A stretch of DNA of 64,000 nt from Fulvia fulva (GCF_020509005.1 NC_063014.1:5146001-5210000), one strand, 5' to 3'; shown: positions 12,000 through 24,140, counted from the first letter of the stretch. Program-made: numbers and translations. Notes: generated from the sequence alone by a model not told the origin.

Positions 12000-14900
12000 A
12001 CCCTTCCCGCCCCTAACTTCTCCTTATCTAGATTAGCTTTCCCTCTAAACGTACGTAGTCTATGTCACTACCCCGTTAGCCCCCGCTCCTAGCCGGTCTC
12101 GTCGCGCTACGTCGTATCCTCTCTTCCTATACTACTCCTACTAGGCGGTACTGTTCTAGCTAGCCCTTCTCTAGTATCTAGTTCGTAATGCGCCGTAGGT
12201 CCTTAGCGTTATTAAGAAGTGCCCTAATCGTCCGGTTCCTCGCCTTTACTATCTACTCCCCCCTTCCTAGCGACTACCTCGGACAGACGAGGAGTGCGTG
12301 CCGTACGTTCTAGGAGCGATAGCCGTATAGGCAGCTAGTATTCGTGTATCCTAGAACCTTCCTCTATAATAGGTACCCCTAGAGGCCGATGTGTTCGCTT
12401 CGTAGTTAGGTTACTATACTACTCTATACCCTCGTAAGGCGGTAGTAGATAAGCTTTAGGGGGTGCTTAACCGCGGATTTTGTAGCTAACTATTCCTTAG
12501 GTTATCCCGCTAGCTAAGGGCGTCTACTATGCCCTACAACCTAGTTGTTCTACCTCTCTTTCTATAGTTGCTCTATAAACGATTTCTTACCTTCCTATTA
12601 TGTTGCTAGCTATTCGTCCCTTACCCGGTAGTTCGGCTCGTTTCCGGGTCGAATGCCCCTATACGCTAGTACTAATTCGCGGGCCCTTACGACTATACTA
12701 GCGATGACCTTCTATACTAGGTACTATACCGACTTGCCTAAGTAGGAGGTCCGTAGTCCCTATATATATAGGTCGATCGGCGGTATAGCGGTCTCGTACT
12801 TAAGTATCCTCGTTAGTATCGACTTATATACCCCGGTGACCTTCCTTAGGCATTAGTTTTGGATCTTCGCTAGCGGCGCGACGAGTCCCTTCGATAGGCA
12901 GGCCCTCTTACCTAAGGACTACACTTAGCTACTATAGGTAAGGACTGGCCGTATAATAGCCGTATATAGAAGTCGTAACTGCCGGAAGTCCGCCCCCTAT
13001 ATAGACGTAGTAAGCCTCTAGTATAATACTATATTCTATTTAGCTTTCCGTAATATTGCCTATACGTACTTCCTCTACCGTAGCGCCGGGTCCACCTATA
13101 GTCCGAGGATCCTAAGCTGATTTGTAGGGTTAGTCGTGTGCCCCTATATCTAGATAGAAGCTTATATATTGTGGAACCGTAGCCGGCGCGTAAAGTGTAT
13201 CAGATTGTACTTTTCTAGGGCAAACCGAGCCCCGTGCCTCCTAGCCTAGTCCTCGTAGATCTTATGCTTCTCTTCTAGTAGCCTATAGTTCTCCTTAGTC
13301 GAGGAAGACTACGCTAGGATGTTTATGTCGTCTACGAAGCCGCTCGTAGCGGTGTTCTGGGATTCTAGGGCTAGGAGTAGCGTCGCTATAAAGAAGAGGA
13401 ACAGAATAGGTACTAGCGTTAAGCCTTACGGGATTCTAGTATAGACTACTTAAAATAGGCTTCTGTACTAGCCGACTAGGATCGACGTACTACGGTTTTA
13501 GAGGTAGGACCGTACGAAGTTAACAAGCTACTTAGGGAGTCCTTTCGACCTTAGGATGTAGAGTAGCCGCGGGTATAACACGTAGTCGAAGGCTCCCGAT
13601 ATGTCTAGGCTAAGTAAGGAAGCTACCTTGTCTCTATTCTTATACTAGATAGCCTTTACCTAAGAGGTAATAAGTTCTATCGCGGATAGCGTCGATCGCT
13701 ATAGGCGCGTACCTATCTAGGTGTCCGGGAGTAGGGAGTGTTCCTCTACCGCCTCGGAGAGTCTCGTTATAACTAGCTTCTTAAGCGCCTTCCTAAGAGT
13801 GTTAAGGAGCGCAATTAGGCGGTACAACTTCACCTACGTATAGTCTTCCTTCTACGGCTTACGTAGGACTACTATCGTTAATTGTTTAAAAGCTATCGGG
13901 TAGTATCCGGTCTATAGGTAGGCGTTAAAGATCGCTATAACTACTAGGGCTAGTTGATCTCTATACTTCTTTAGTAGCTCGTTTGGGATCCTATCCGGCC
14001 CCGGGGCTTTCTTCGCCGGCAACTTCCTTAGTATAGCGGCAACTTCTCCCTCGGACACCTCCTATTAGACCGCGATACTAGGGGCTAGGGGAGTAGAGCT
14101 ATTTATGTCGCTTAGATTAGCCTCGACTAGGGGCGGGAAGAACTTGCTAGCTAGTAGACGCGCCTTGGCCTCGGGGTCGCTAACCGGGCCACTAGGCGAT
14201 TATAGCGCTAGGATAGAGAAGGAGGGGCCCTATATAGGGTCCCGTCGGGCCTATTTCGCTAGCTTCCATATCCTCTCTAGCTTGCCGGCGATTTCTTCTA
14301 CTATAGCCCTCTAGCCGACTGCTTTCTCCCTTCGTATTATAGCTTTCTTCTGTTAGTATACCTCCCTATATACGTTCTAGGCCTCCTCGCTATAGCTGCT
14401 CGTCTATACCCGGCGGGCTCTCCTTGCTTCTCTTACTACCGTAGTACACTCCGGCGTCTAGTATAGTTTAGAATATATTATCAGTTAGGTAAGCGGAACG
14501 TAAAGTAAGGTCGCTTTTCTTATTTCGTCTATTAACCCCTAGACTACTTCGTCTATCTCGTCTTTACTATTATATTACTACTACGCGATCTAGACTAGCC
14601 TCTTAGAGTTATCGAGGTACGCCTAGATGTTAGCCTAGTAGGCCTTTCCCTAGTTTAGCTTAGGGGTTCTCGCTAGTATACGTTATATCTATGTCGTAAT
14701 AGAGGTCCTGACTAGTATGTGGTCTGACGACGCCTCGAGTTCATATTCGATCCTATATTAGGTTACCGTATAGTAGTAGCTATCTAAGATCTAGGAGAGG
14801 TCGATCGTGCCTTAGAGTCCCCCTCTCTTCTAGGTGCCTAGGTCCTTCGGGGTATTAAGGGCAATTACGTTACTCGCTATTAAGTCGAGTACTTCGTCGG

Positions 14901-15420
14901 CTATAGGGTACGGCTATATAAGGCTTTCCTAGGAAGGGTGGTATATGTTAAAGTCTCCTACTACGATGTGGTACCCTTGTCTCTTAAGCGCACTATCTAG
15001 GTGTCTATAGACCCCTAGGTCGCGGCTAGACCTCGAGGCTAGCGGTTGTATATATAGGTTGTATATCTAGGTACTACCTACGTAGAGGGAGGTAATATCG
15101 CCCCCGCCTTCTTCGTCTACGTAGTACACTACCTCCTAGTCGGATTCTAGTATGTCCTTGCTGACATAGAAGCACGTACGGGGTCTACCGTCGCCTCGTA
15201 GGTATGTCGTATAGCCTAGTAACTTATAGGTCGTTAGTCTCTTATAGTACGGGTTAATCTATAGCTCCTAGGTTATAAGGACGTAGTAGACGCGCGGGTC
15301 CGCCTCGTATAGGAAATGGTTCTAGACTATATCCTTACTATAGTTGACGTTATACTAGATAATGCTAAGCGTGTCGAGGCTAGTTATCGGTATCGACAAT
15401 CATTTCCTCTATATCGTCCT
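12000..15420 (-). pseudogene. LINE 1 ORF2: endonuclease-RT, RIP-inactivated
   Basis: Reading on the reverse strand, the N-terminal apurinic-type endonuclease is visible near 14,800-15,400 (GDFNIYHPS near 14,950). It is followed by RT blocks near 13,000-14,000: LLNTLRKALKKLV, SLLSLDISGAFDYV, and a degenerate form of the motif that reads GIPQGSTLSPILF in LINE X. The catalytic FVDD is intact at 13327-13338 (FVDDINILA). Near 12,310 a C-terminal zinc motif of the CxC...HxxxxC type remains (RHALLVCP). The relatives are LINE 2 (56179-61068) and the fragment at 2878-3848. Confidence 0.85.
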
Positions 15421-15469
15421 ATGTCCTACTACCCTATACGTCCTAGCCTACGCCTATTAGCTATATACT

Positions 15470-16500
15470 AAAGGGGAGCCGGGCCTAGTTAGATTCCCTC
15501 GCCGTAGCTAGTAGAGTACGTGGCCTCCCGTACGCCCTAGTTTACGTATCCTTTATATCGTTCTCGGCCCTAGGGCGCTTATACCCGACCGCCGCTAGTT
15601 AGTTCCGGTATAGGCTAGCCTTACGGTCGCCGTAGAATCTTAGGGCGACGGTTCTGTTTGTAATTGCCTTGTTTTTCGCTAGTTTCCGCTATAGGCATTC
15701 CGTACTATACGATAGGTAGTACCCCGGACAGTTCGCGTACCGTCTCGTAGTTAATATATAGTCCCTAGACATATAGTCTCCTATATAGTTCGAGTAGGCC
15801 TACTTGTTTATATACGTGTAGGTTTGGTGTCTATACTGTTAGCATTTGAAGCATTAGAGGACACGAAAGGATAAGGAGTGCTTTTCTACTGTCTTAAGGC
15901 TATATTGCTAGACCAGGCCTTGTTCTATCGCTAGATCCGCCGCTTTCGCGTCTTATAGCTATACTATTAGCGCCGAGGCCTTCTTGCCTTCTGGCCATTT
16001 CCTATAGAGCCAAGTCGCCTTCTAGATTAGAGAGTTAAGAGTGACCGGGTTGTCCTCTTAGAGAGCGCGTAGGTGACCCTAGTTAGTTAGGTCAAACTCC
16101 TTAGGCATGTCGTGGACTAGGATCGTGAATTGTTTCGTTAAGACCTTCGCTAATACCGTAACCTTAGATGCCTACTATAGCTATGCCTCTAGGTGCCTCC
16201 TAGTAGTAGTAGAGCTAGTATAGATCTATAGAGTGCCGTTAGACTATTAGTTCACTACGACCACCCCTAGTTAGTTAATTCGTTAGGCGAGCTCCTTGTT
16301 CGATAGCTTCGTAACTTCGGCCTAGTCTTCCTTTGCTATAATACGGATCGTAACTATATCGTGCGTTAGGCGGGGGCCTAGTATCGATGCCGCGACCGAT
16401 GCCTAGCTATAGGGGTGTTGATTTCGGGTGGCCTTACTAATCGCCTAGGACGTCGTCCTTATTTCTTATTGCCCTCGGTAATACGACAGTATAAGCGCCG
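15470..16500 (-). pseudogene. LINE 1 ORF1: gag-like protein with zinc knuckles, degenerate
   Basis: On the reverse strand near 15,840-15,870 the translation gives CFKC followed by a histidine at the correct spacing (CFKC-x-x-Y-x-H). A second and third knuckle are suggested at about 15,780-15,800 and 15,690-15,730 (YANCPGYYLSYSTEC). Several Cys and His codons have been altered by RIP. ORF1 proteins of this LINE group bind element RNA and form the RNP. The start and exact limits cannot be fixed because of stops. Confidence 0.65.
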
Positions 16501-16890
16501 TGCGTAGCTAAGTGATCATTACCTAAAGAGACCGGTAAGGGAGCTAATCGTTAGTTTCTATACTTTTTACGTCCTCTATAAGTTGCTACTAGTTGTCTTA
16601 GGGGGGCTTCGCCTATAGGGCCGTAGGCGCCGTTAGTACCGTAGCCTAGGCTACTATTACCTAGGAGTTGCCTAATGTAGCTAGGCACCTCCGCGGCGTT
16701 TAGAGCTGAAGAAATAGGGTGAAGAGAGCTTTAAGCTATCTAGATTAAATAAGGTAGAACTCCCTTAGTCCTAGAGGTAGTGGCCTGCTTTATATATCGT
16801 TAGAATGGCCTTAATAAGAGCTTTCGAATGTGTCTTGTTTTGGCGTAGAGATCGATGTCGTAAGGATATAATAGGTTCCCTCCTAATATA

Positions 16891-17756
16891 CGTAAGCGCT
16901 TAAAGCTATTAGCTATAACTACTCCGCGTACTACGGCCGACTAGTATTAATTAGTACTTTACGTACTCGAAGTAAACGAGGCCTCTATCGAAGAACTTAT
17001 TAAGGAAGCCTATACTAAAGACGAGCTAGCGTACGGTATTAAGAAGGCCCTAGACGATAATACTCGTACTTTACTACGAAACCTAGAAGGCTCTAGCTAT
17101 ATCTCGCTTAGCAACTATAAGTTAGACGGTGACCTAATTAAGATCTAAGGACGTATATACGTACCGTATAAGCTTCGTCCGGAGCTAATAGCGAGGCACT
17201 ACGATACTCTATTAGCTAGGTATCCTAGGCGTAAGAAGATAGTCGACCTGCTTACGCGTACGTACTACTAGCCTAGTCTAGTAGTAGATGTCGCTAAGTA
17301 CGTTAAGAATTGTTACCTATATATACGATCTAAGGCTTTTTATAATACGTACTAAGGTATACTCCGATAGTTACCCGTACCCTCGGGTACCTATAAGGAG
17401 GTAGTACTCGATTACGTAGTAGAGCTACCGGATAGTTATAGTACTAAGGGCGTAAAGTATAACGCTATCCTTACCCTAACCTATAGACTTACTAAGAGGA
17501 AGCATCTTATACCCGTAGTAGATTTGACCCCTAAGGTAGCGGCCGACGCCGTATTAAAGTACGTAATTAAGAATTAGGGCCTATTCGATACGGTAGTATT
17601 AGACCGTAGTAGTTAGTAGGTAAGCTAATTCTAGAAGGCTCTAATAGCGCGTCTAGCTATACGTATAAAGATCTCGACTACCTTTTACCCTTAGACTAAT
17701 AGGTAGTTAGAACGTACGAACTAAGCTATAGAATAGTACCTACGCGCGTACGTTAA
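16891..17756 (+). pseudogene. Gypsy D segment 3: integrase zinc finger and core
   Basis: After the LINE 1 duplication the gypsy D frame resumes with the linker and the zinc-binding domain near 17,180-17,330 (HYDTLLAGYPRRKKIVDLLTR, VKNCYLY). The catalytic core follows: LDYVVELP near 17,410, VVLDRSS near 17,600 and NRQLERTNQ-like sequence with stops near 17,700, then YLRAYVN up to the GTTAA duplication of gypsy B. After that insertion the frame continues as NYT and then VEFALNN at 30,500. Confidence 0.82.
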
Positions 17757-18276
17757 TGTTAGGGCGAGAGCCTGGCCTATAAGATGTAAGGGTGAAAGCG
17801 AGAATGCAGGTGCGAAGTGTAGATGCAAAAGGGTATAGTATAATTGCTATACAAAACAAAAGACGAAGGAAGTAAGAGAGGCCTAGGGAAGGCCAGATAT
17901 TTATACGCGACCCTCGCGAGTGCGTGTCCCCGTATTAATAGGGCTAACCCGTGCGAAGCCGCGCTTAGCAGCTTTGCTCAAAACCTTATTCCAACCTGCC
18001 CTACGTTCCGAGTCTTCTACGTGCTTCTTCTAGGGTCTAGCGCAGTCGCGGGTGCTCGCGGGAGTGCCGTGAGTCACATAGTCACGAGCCGAAGTGAATC
18101 TGTCAAGGTTTGGTAGAGGGGTGAATTTGGAGGGCTAGGTCCCGTAGTGAATGTTACGGGGCATATAATTCTTAGCGCTCACACACTAAGCTAGACTGTC
18201 ACTTCTTAACGACTTCTGAGCACTCTAAGGCTCTTCTGTCCCCACCTTCTGTACTCTCTGTAGGGAGACCATGACA
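17757..18276 (-). repeat. Gypsy B 3' LTR (520 bp)
   Basis: Forward-strand ends are TGTTAGGG and CATGACA, the reverse complement of the solo LTR at 9823-10342 with scattered CpA-to-TpA changes. A TATA box (reverse strand) lies at 17898-17905. Confidence 0.95.
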
Positions 18277-18290
18277 GTAGCCCCCCCGAA
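18277..18290 (-). promoter_or_regulatory. Gypsy B polypurine tract
   Basis: On the reverse strand TTCGGGGGGGCTAC runs into the 3' LTR (TGTCATGG). This is the expected position for plus-strand priming. Confidence 0.6.
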
Positions 18291-18349
18291 CAAAGCTAAG
18301 TTCCTACGAAGCCGTAGTAGTTCTATATATCGAGGATGTTCAGCTTTAG

Positions 18350-21300
18350 TACTAGGCCTAGGCCTGATGTCATAGTCGATACACTATTAGTAAGCCCCGT
18401 CGAAGAGCTCAGATTCGAAGAGCCTGCCGATATTGACTTCTAGGCCGTCTACGCGGGCGTAGTATTCTTCGATTGCTTGACGATTAAAGATGATATGTTA
18501 GATAGGTTCCTATAAGGTATCCTACTTAGGGCAACCTTGCCATTCGACTTCATACTTGATCGGCGGTAGTCCTTCAACGTCGTTAGGCTCTACGCGGATT
18601 CCCCGGATCTTGCGGACGGTATAGTCGTCAGAAGGTAGGTTAATAGGCTCGTCGACTTCTACTTCATCGGGAGGACCTAGCATGTCTTGGTTTTGGTTCG
18701 GGAATAGGTCCTTAGCCGACGGCCGAAGGCGTACGGGATGGAAGACGTCGTGGATCTTTATGTTCGTAGGAAGAGCTAGACGGTAGGCGTGTGAACTAAT
18801 ACGCTCGGTGATCTTAAAAGGACCTAGGTTCTTCCAGTTCAGCTTCTTAGAGGGGCGGTCTGTCTTGATGTTCTTAGAGTTGAGGTAGACTATATCGCCT
18901 ACTTAGTAGTCGGGAGCTGGCTAGCGACGACGATTGGCTTGATCCTCGTAGATTGCTTGTGCGTATACCATCTCGTCGTGAACTTCTTCATAGATCTGTA
19001 AGAGCATAGTAGCGAACTCGTCTGCTACTTGCTCGTTTGCGTCTTCGGTAGGCGGGAGAGGTTCTTCTGGTTCTATACCTATACGAGGGTAGTAACCTCT
19101 CGTAGTATAGAAGGGAGAGTAGCCAGTAGTCTCCGAGTCCTAGTTACGAGTAGCGAACTCCACCGTAGGGATATGCTAAGGCCAATCCTTCTAGTGGTAG
19201 TCGACGAAGCAACGAAGGACCTACTCGAGGATAGCGTTCGTAATTTCGGTCTAGCCGTCGGTCTGTAGCTAAAAACTAGTCGAGAGGTTATGCTTGATGC
19301 CTAGGATAGCACACAGACGCTTCCAGAAGTACGAGATGAACTAGGTGCCTCTGTCAGAGGTGATGCTATCCGGGAGGCCTTGAAAGCGCCAGACGAATTC
19401 GTAGAACAAGCGAGCAGTCTCCTTTACGGTCATGCTCTAGCACGGGATTATGTACCGGTCCTTAGAGTGACGGTCCACGATCACTAGAAGGGCCTTTGCT
19501 TTTACGCCGCTAAAGGTCTTGCCGTGAGGAAGATCGGTGATAAAGTCTATAGTGATGTGCTTCCACGGACGATCAGGAGCCGGGAGAGGGTATAAGAGAC
19601 CGTAGGGACGGTAGCGGTTAGCTTTGGCTCTTCGGCAAGTAGCGCAGTTTAGTACGTAGCGGCGGACGTCCTTCTAGGAATGCGGCCACCAGTAATACCT
19701 AGCGAGGAGCTTGTGGGTCTTGGCTACGCCTAGGTGACCCCTAGAGGCGGAGTCGTGGATGATTTGAAGAATCTTAGCTCGGATATTAGAGCCTTCGGGC
19801 TGCGGTACGTAAAGCTTCTTACGGAAGTAGACGACACCTCCCTAGAGCTCGCACTCGGACAGCGAGAAGCCCGGGAATGTCCTCGCGCCAGATTCAAGGG
19901 CCTGAACTAACTCTTAGGCGTCTATGTCGGCATCGTACGCTATTCGTACTCGTGCTATGATGCCTTCGGGCTGCTCCTTATTATCAAACCCCTCAAAGTC
20001 TAATTCGGATAAGCCGTCGGTCGTTACTAAGCCCTCTTCATCGTCGTTCAAGTCCTTAGCGTCCGAGGCGTATTCTTTAGGCTCGGATTCATCGTCACTC
20101 TCGTCAAGGTAGGCAGGAGCGAGCACGAGAGTAGCAAAGGAAGCGGCGAGCGTAGGCTAGCCGTTCGATAGGTACTCTCGAAGCTCGGAAGAGAGGTTAT
20201 GCTCTTTAATGACTTGTTGCCCTACGATTTGCCGGCCCCCTCTTCGATCAACTAGAGAGTCACTAGGGCGGCGGGTAAGGGCGTCGGCCATCGAGTTGGC
20301 CTTGCCGGGCGTGTACGAGATCACGAAGTTGAACCGGGAGAGGAACTCGCTCTAGCGGGCCTGGCGACGATTAAGTAGCTTGCTCTTCATAAAGTAGACG
20401 AGGTTCTTATAGTCGGAGCTTACTTGGACGGGCATAGCAGAGCCTTCGAGCTCGGGGCGCTACTCTTCGAAAGCTTTGACGATAGCGAGAAGCTCCTTGT
20501 CGTAGATCTCGTAGTTACACTCCGTGGCGGTCATCTTCTTAGAGAGGAAGGCGACAGGTAACCAGGGGGATTCAGGCGAGCGGCGTTGTAGCAGGACACC
20601 GCCCACCACGCCGTCGGATGCGTCGGTCTCTATACGGGTCTCCAGTTCGAAATCGAAGTGCCGTAGAAGCGGGTTCTTAACAAACTTCGCTTTGAGCAAG
20701 TCAAAAGCCTCCTAGCATTCGTCGGTCTAGGCGAACTTCTCACCCTTGCGCGTGAGCTTCGTCAAAGGGCGTACTACGCCCGAAAATGCGTGGATGAAGC
20801 GGCGGTAGAAGTTGGTAAAGCCTAGGAAACCCTAGACCTCTTTGACGTTCGTAGGAGTATCCTATTCGACGATAGCGTCGATCTTCTCTTAGTCCATCTT
20901 GATGCCGTCTACGGTAATGATCAAACTAAGGAACTTGACTTCGGTCTTCTTAAACTCGCACTTGTCGATGTCGAGCTACAAGCCGGCGTCTACGAGCTTC
21001 TGAAGGACCTTACAGACGTGCTCGCGGTACTCCTCCTTGGTCTCGCTATAGACTAGGATGTCGTCGATGTAGGCAGTGCAGAACTGATCGAGGAACTCCT
21101 AAAGGATGTCGTTAATGAAGTTCTAGAAGGTACTAGGCCCGTTACAAACGCCGAAGGGTATAACGAGCGACTCGAACAGCCCGTAGCGAGTACGGAAGGC
21201 TATGAGATACTCGTGTCCTTCTGCCATTCGTAACTTGTTAAACGTAGCGATGACATCGAGCTTGGTGAAGTACTTGGCCTTAGAGAGGCGCTCGAGCGTC

Positions 21301-22300
21301 TCCTAAATCAACGGTATTAGGTAGCGGTTCTTCTTTATAACAGCGTTCAAGCCTCGGTAGTCTACGTAGAAGCGTAGACCACCGCCGGGCTTCTTAACGA
21401 ACATGACGGGACTGCTAGCGCTAGAACGGCTCGCTCGAATAAACCCCTTCTTTAGGTTCTCTTCGAGGTATCTCTTAAGGACGATAAGCTCTTCTCGGGA
21501 CATAGAATATAACGGTCCGAACGGTGTCTCTACACCTTCTTCTAGCTCAATCTTGTGGTCGTGAGGGCGATGAGGAGGTAGCTCGTCTACGGCTTTAGCA
21601 TCGAATACGTAGAGGATGTGGTGTGCCTAAGGAGGGACCTTCGTAGCAGGGTCGGTAGGTATACGCTTCTTGTCGAGCTTCTCGAGGGCGATGTCGATAT
21701 CGCGGAGAGAGGCGGCGAAGACTTGAGCTTTAGGCTACTTAGTAGCAGTAGTGAAGGCAGCGGCGTTCACCTAGAAGATCTTGGTATACTCAGGACCGCG
21801 CTAAGGCGGCGGAGAAGGCGGAGGTGCCGGAGGAACTTCTAGAGGGAAGCTGATAGTAAGGGAAGTCTAGTCGATAATAGGTCGGTGTCGTCTGAACTAG
21901 GGGAGGCCGAGGATAAACTTCTGATGCGGTAGGGACGTAAGGAAGCTAGTGATCGACATACGCTTGCCTCCGAGGGTGATTAACGTGTGTACAACATAAG
22001 TAATCTTACTAGTGGTAGTCTCCGTGCCGTTAAAGAGTTCAAGGGTGCGAGGGTACTTTAGTTCCTAGGGTTCGAGGTTGAGAGAGGTCGCGAGTTTATA
22101 GTCTATAAAAGACTCGCCTAGTGCGCCAGTGTCTATGAGAGTGAGATTAGAAGAAGAGAGTTTCTTTAAGCCGATATTTACATTCGTAACGAACGGTTTA
22201 TAAGCGTGGTCCTTGCCCGTCTCGTCGTATAGGTCTAGCTGTGCTGTATTGATCCTCAACTTCTTTCCTCTCTTCACTTTCGGTAAACGTTGTTCTTGGT
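18350..22300 (-). pseudogene. Gypsy B pol: protease, RT, RNase H, integrase, chromodomain (interrupted by RIP stops)
   Basis: Reverse strand, N to C. A retropepsin-like protease with LIDTGALGESFID lies at 22,065-22,277 (catalytic DTGA intact). RT follows at about 20,900-21,510 with [21 protein letters not shown] at 21,303-21,503 and the catalytic YIDD at 21060-21071. RNase H is at 20,460-20,700 (RIETDASDGVVGGVL, NYEIYDKELLAIV). The integrase zinc-binding domain is near 19,620-19,690 (RYYWWPHS...NCATCR), and the core lies between about 19,000 and 19,600. A chromodomain-like strand KYEVEWQGCPK sits near 18,540-18,570. Several TAG/TAA codons interrupt the frame, so no full product can be made, but active-site residues are largely kept. 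Confidence 0.9.
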
Positions 22301-22349
22301 CTTTATCGCGTCGATGAGGAAGACCTAGGCTTTTTCCTACTTAGCGGGA

Positions 22350-23527
22350 GCAGTAGGAGCAGGCTCGATAGCGCCGATAGCGCCGCGAACCGGGTTGCGG
22401 GCGTTACGGGCAGCGAGCTGCGGACAGTTAGCTACGATGTAGCCTAGACCGCCGCAGTAGGTGTAGAGTCCGGCCTGGCGACGGCGAAGCTTCTCTTCGG
22501 GAGTGAGCTTACCGTTGACGAGGCCCTAGACTCGAGGGACGGCGGCACTAGCGCTGAGATCTATAGCGTCACCTATAGAGACGGGAGGGAGAGCCGTAGG
22601 AGCGGCGGCGCCTAGTGGAGCAGCGAAGTGGCTTCCGGGACCACGAGGCTGACGACCTTAAGAACGGGAAGCGAGGAGAGAGGCGGTGTGTTTTATGTTA
22701 GAGTCGAGGCGCTAGTAGGTCTCGACGAGCTTACGGAAGCTTATAGCACCGACGTCCTTATCCTCGAGGGCTCGAAGAAGCTCTGCTAACAAACCACGGC
22801 GGAGAGTGCTCTTCTTAGTCTCTTCGTTATAGCCGGTGAACCCGATGTCGCGGTTGAAGGCCGCGAGGTACTCGGCGAAGCTCTTGTTCTTCTAGAGGAG
22901 GTTGTAGATAGCGTTCTAGGCGGTGGCTCTACGGTCTGGATCACCAAAGGTAGCACGGAGGTCCTATATCAAGGTAAGGACGTCCGGGCAGCCGATAGTC
23001 TACGTAGCGTTGTCGATATAGTGTTGTACCTGAGCCGCGGCGTCTCCCCGAAGGAGGGAGAAGACGTACGTGACTTTGTCCTTCTCTTACGGAAAGTGGT
23101 CGGCATTAGCTAATAGCTTGATAGTGAGCTGTGTCTCAAATGCCTCAAACTTGCTCTTGTTACCGTCGAACTCGTCTAGGTCGTTGACCTTCTTAGAGAA
23201 GTGCTAGCGGCGGTTATCGTCGGCGTACGGGGCGAGGTTCTAGAAGGTGTTCACAATACCTTAAAGGTATATTGCTTGGTTGTTTGCTTGCTCGACCTGC
23301 TAGGCGGTCTCGCGGAAAGAGGAGACGGTACGGTTGATGAGAGCGTAGGCGGTGTCGGGGTTAGCGTTTGCCTAGGCACCGAAGGTAGCGGCGTTCGAGA
23401 AGGGGATATTAGCCTACTTACTAAAGTAGAATAGAGTGTCTTAGTTGTCGAGGTTAACACCTCTATCGGTAGCGTAATCCTATATAAGAATGACTCGAGT
23501 AGTTAACGGTTTGTTGGTCTTTTGTGA
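22350..23527 (-). pseudogene. Gypsy B gag with zinc knuckle (degenerate)
   Basis: On the reverse strand upstream of the protease there is a capsid-like region (about 22,700-23,450) and a zinc knuckle near 22,430-22,475. The knuckle reads YTYCGGLGYIVANCP: the first Cys and the His have become Tyr, both changes expected from RIP on TGC/CAC. A stop-interrupted frame continues to the 5' LTR. Confidence 0.75.
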
Positions 23528-23920
23528 TATTAGGGCGAGAGCCTGGCCTATAAGATGCAAGGGTGAAAGCGAGAATATAGGTGCGAAGTGTAGATACAAA
23601 AGGGTATGGTATAATTGCTACACAAAACAAAAGACGAAGGAAGCAAGAGAGGCCTAGGGAAGGCCAGATATTTATACGCGACCCTCGCGAGTGCGTGTCC
23701 CCGCATCAATAGGGCTAACCCGTACGAAGCCGCGCTTAGCAGCTTTGCTCAAAACCTTATTCCAACCTGCCCTACGTTCCGAGTCTTCCACGTGCTTCTT
23801 CTAGGGTCTAGCGTAGTCGCGGGTGCTCGCGGGAGTGCCGTGAGTCACATAGTTACGAGCCGAAGTGAATCTGTCAAGGTTTGGTAGAGGGGTGAATTTG
23901 GAGGGCTAGGTCCCGTAGTG
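23528..23920 (-). repeat. Gypsy B 5' LTR, larger part
   Basis: 393 bp of the 520-bp LTR, starting TATTAGGG on the forward strand (RIP form of TGTCAGGG). It is cut at 23920 by copia C; the other 127 bp lie at 30368-30494, after the second TAGTG copy. A TATA box (reverse strand) is at 23669-23676. Confidence 0.95.
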
Positions 23921-24127
23921 TGTCGCGATCCGAGCGTGCACATGGGCAACATCCCATCATCAAAACTTGAGGCCACGTACGCTAAGAATCAGGTGACTGA
24001 TTAGTCACCTGCAGCCTCTTCAAGAGCAACACTTGTCCATTCTAGATAGACACATGCAATACACAACCTGCTTTTGAAACACCCTATATGAGCCCGTACA
24101 ATAACTTCCCACACTTCTAACGTGATA
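23921..24127 (+). repeat. Copia C 5' LTR (207 bp)
   Basis: Starts TGTCGCGATCC and ends CTAACGTGATA, so the usual terminal CA is TA. It is identical by eye to 30156-30362. It contains the near-palindrome at 23991-24010 and TATATGA about 50 bp before its end, which may serve as a weak TATA element. Confidence 0.97.
23991..24010 (+). promoter_or_regulatory. LTR dyad: AGGTGACT-GATT-AGTCACCT
   Basis: A perfect 8-bp inverted repeat around a 4-bp spacer, present in both copia C LTRs (second copy 30226-30245). The half-sites contain TGACT/AGTCA, the core recognised by bZIP factors of the Gcn4/AP-1 type. It could act as an operator-like binding site or fold as an RNA hairpin; neither is shown. Confidence 0.4.
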
Positions 24128-24140
24128 GTTATGAGCCCGA
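24127..24140 (+). promoter_or_regulatory. Copia C primer-binding site (initiator tRNA-Met anticodon arm)
   Basis: AGTTATGAGCCCGA follows the LTR. Its complement contains CGGGCTCATAAC, an anticodon stem-loop with CAT, as in fungal initiator tRNA-Met. It matches the un-RIPed form of the site in copia 1 and copia 2, although the LTRs are unrelated. This suggests half-tRNA priming. Confidence 0.65.

Larger units (their letters stand above)
11898..16876 (-). mobile_element. LINE 1: near full-length RIPed non-LTR retrotransposon
   Basis: The insertion is bounded by a 14-bp target duplication TCCCTCCTAATATA (11884-11897 and 16877-16890). On the reverse strand it carries a zinc-knuckle ORF1 (about 15,470-16,500) and an ORF2 with endonuclease, RT and a terminal CCHC motif (about 12,000-15,400). 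Its 3' end is a GATA/TAGA microsatellite (from about 11,895) instead of poly(A). At about 5.0 kb it is probably close to complete. The layout fits the fungal Tad/I-like LINE group. Both frames are full of RIP stops. Confidence 0.9.

Noticed and set aside
23251..23460. Small open frames overlapping gypsy B gag (both strands)
   Set aside because: They are stop-free pieces of the degraded gag frame or its antisense shadow, without independent start context or domain.
18277..23527. Gypsy B as an active, coding element
   Set aside because: Active-site motifs are readable but in-frame TAG/TAA codons interrupt gag and pol repeatedly.
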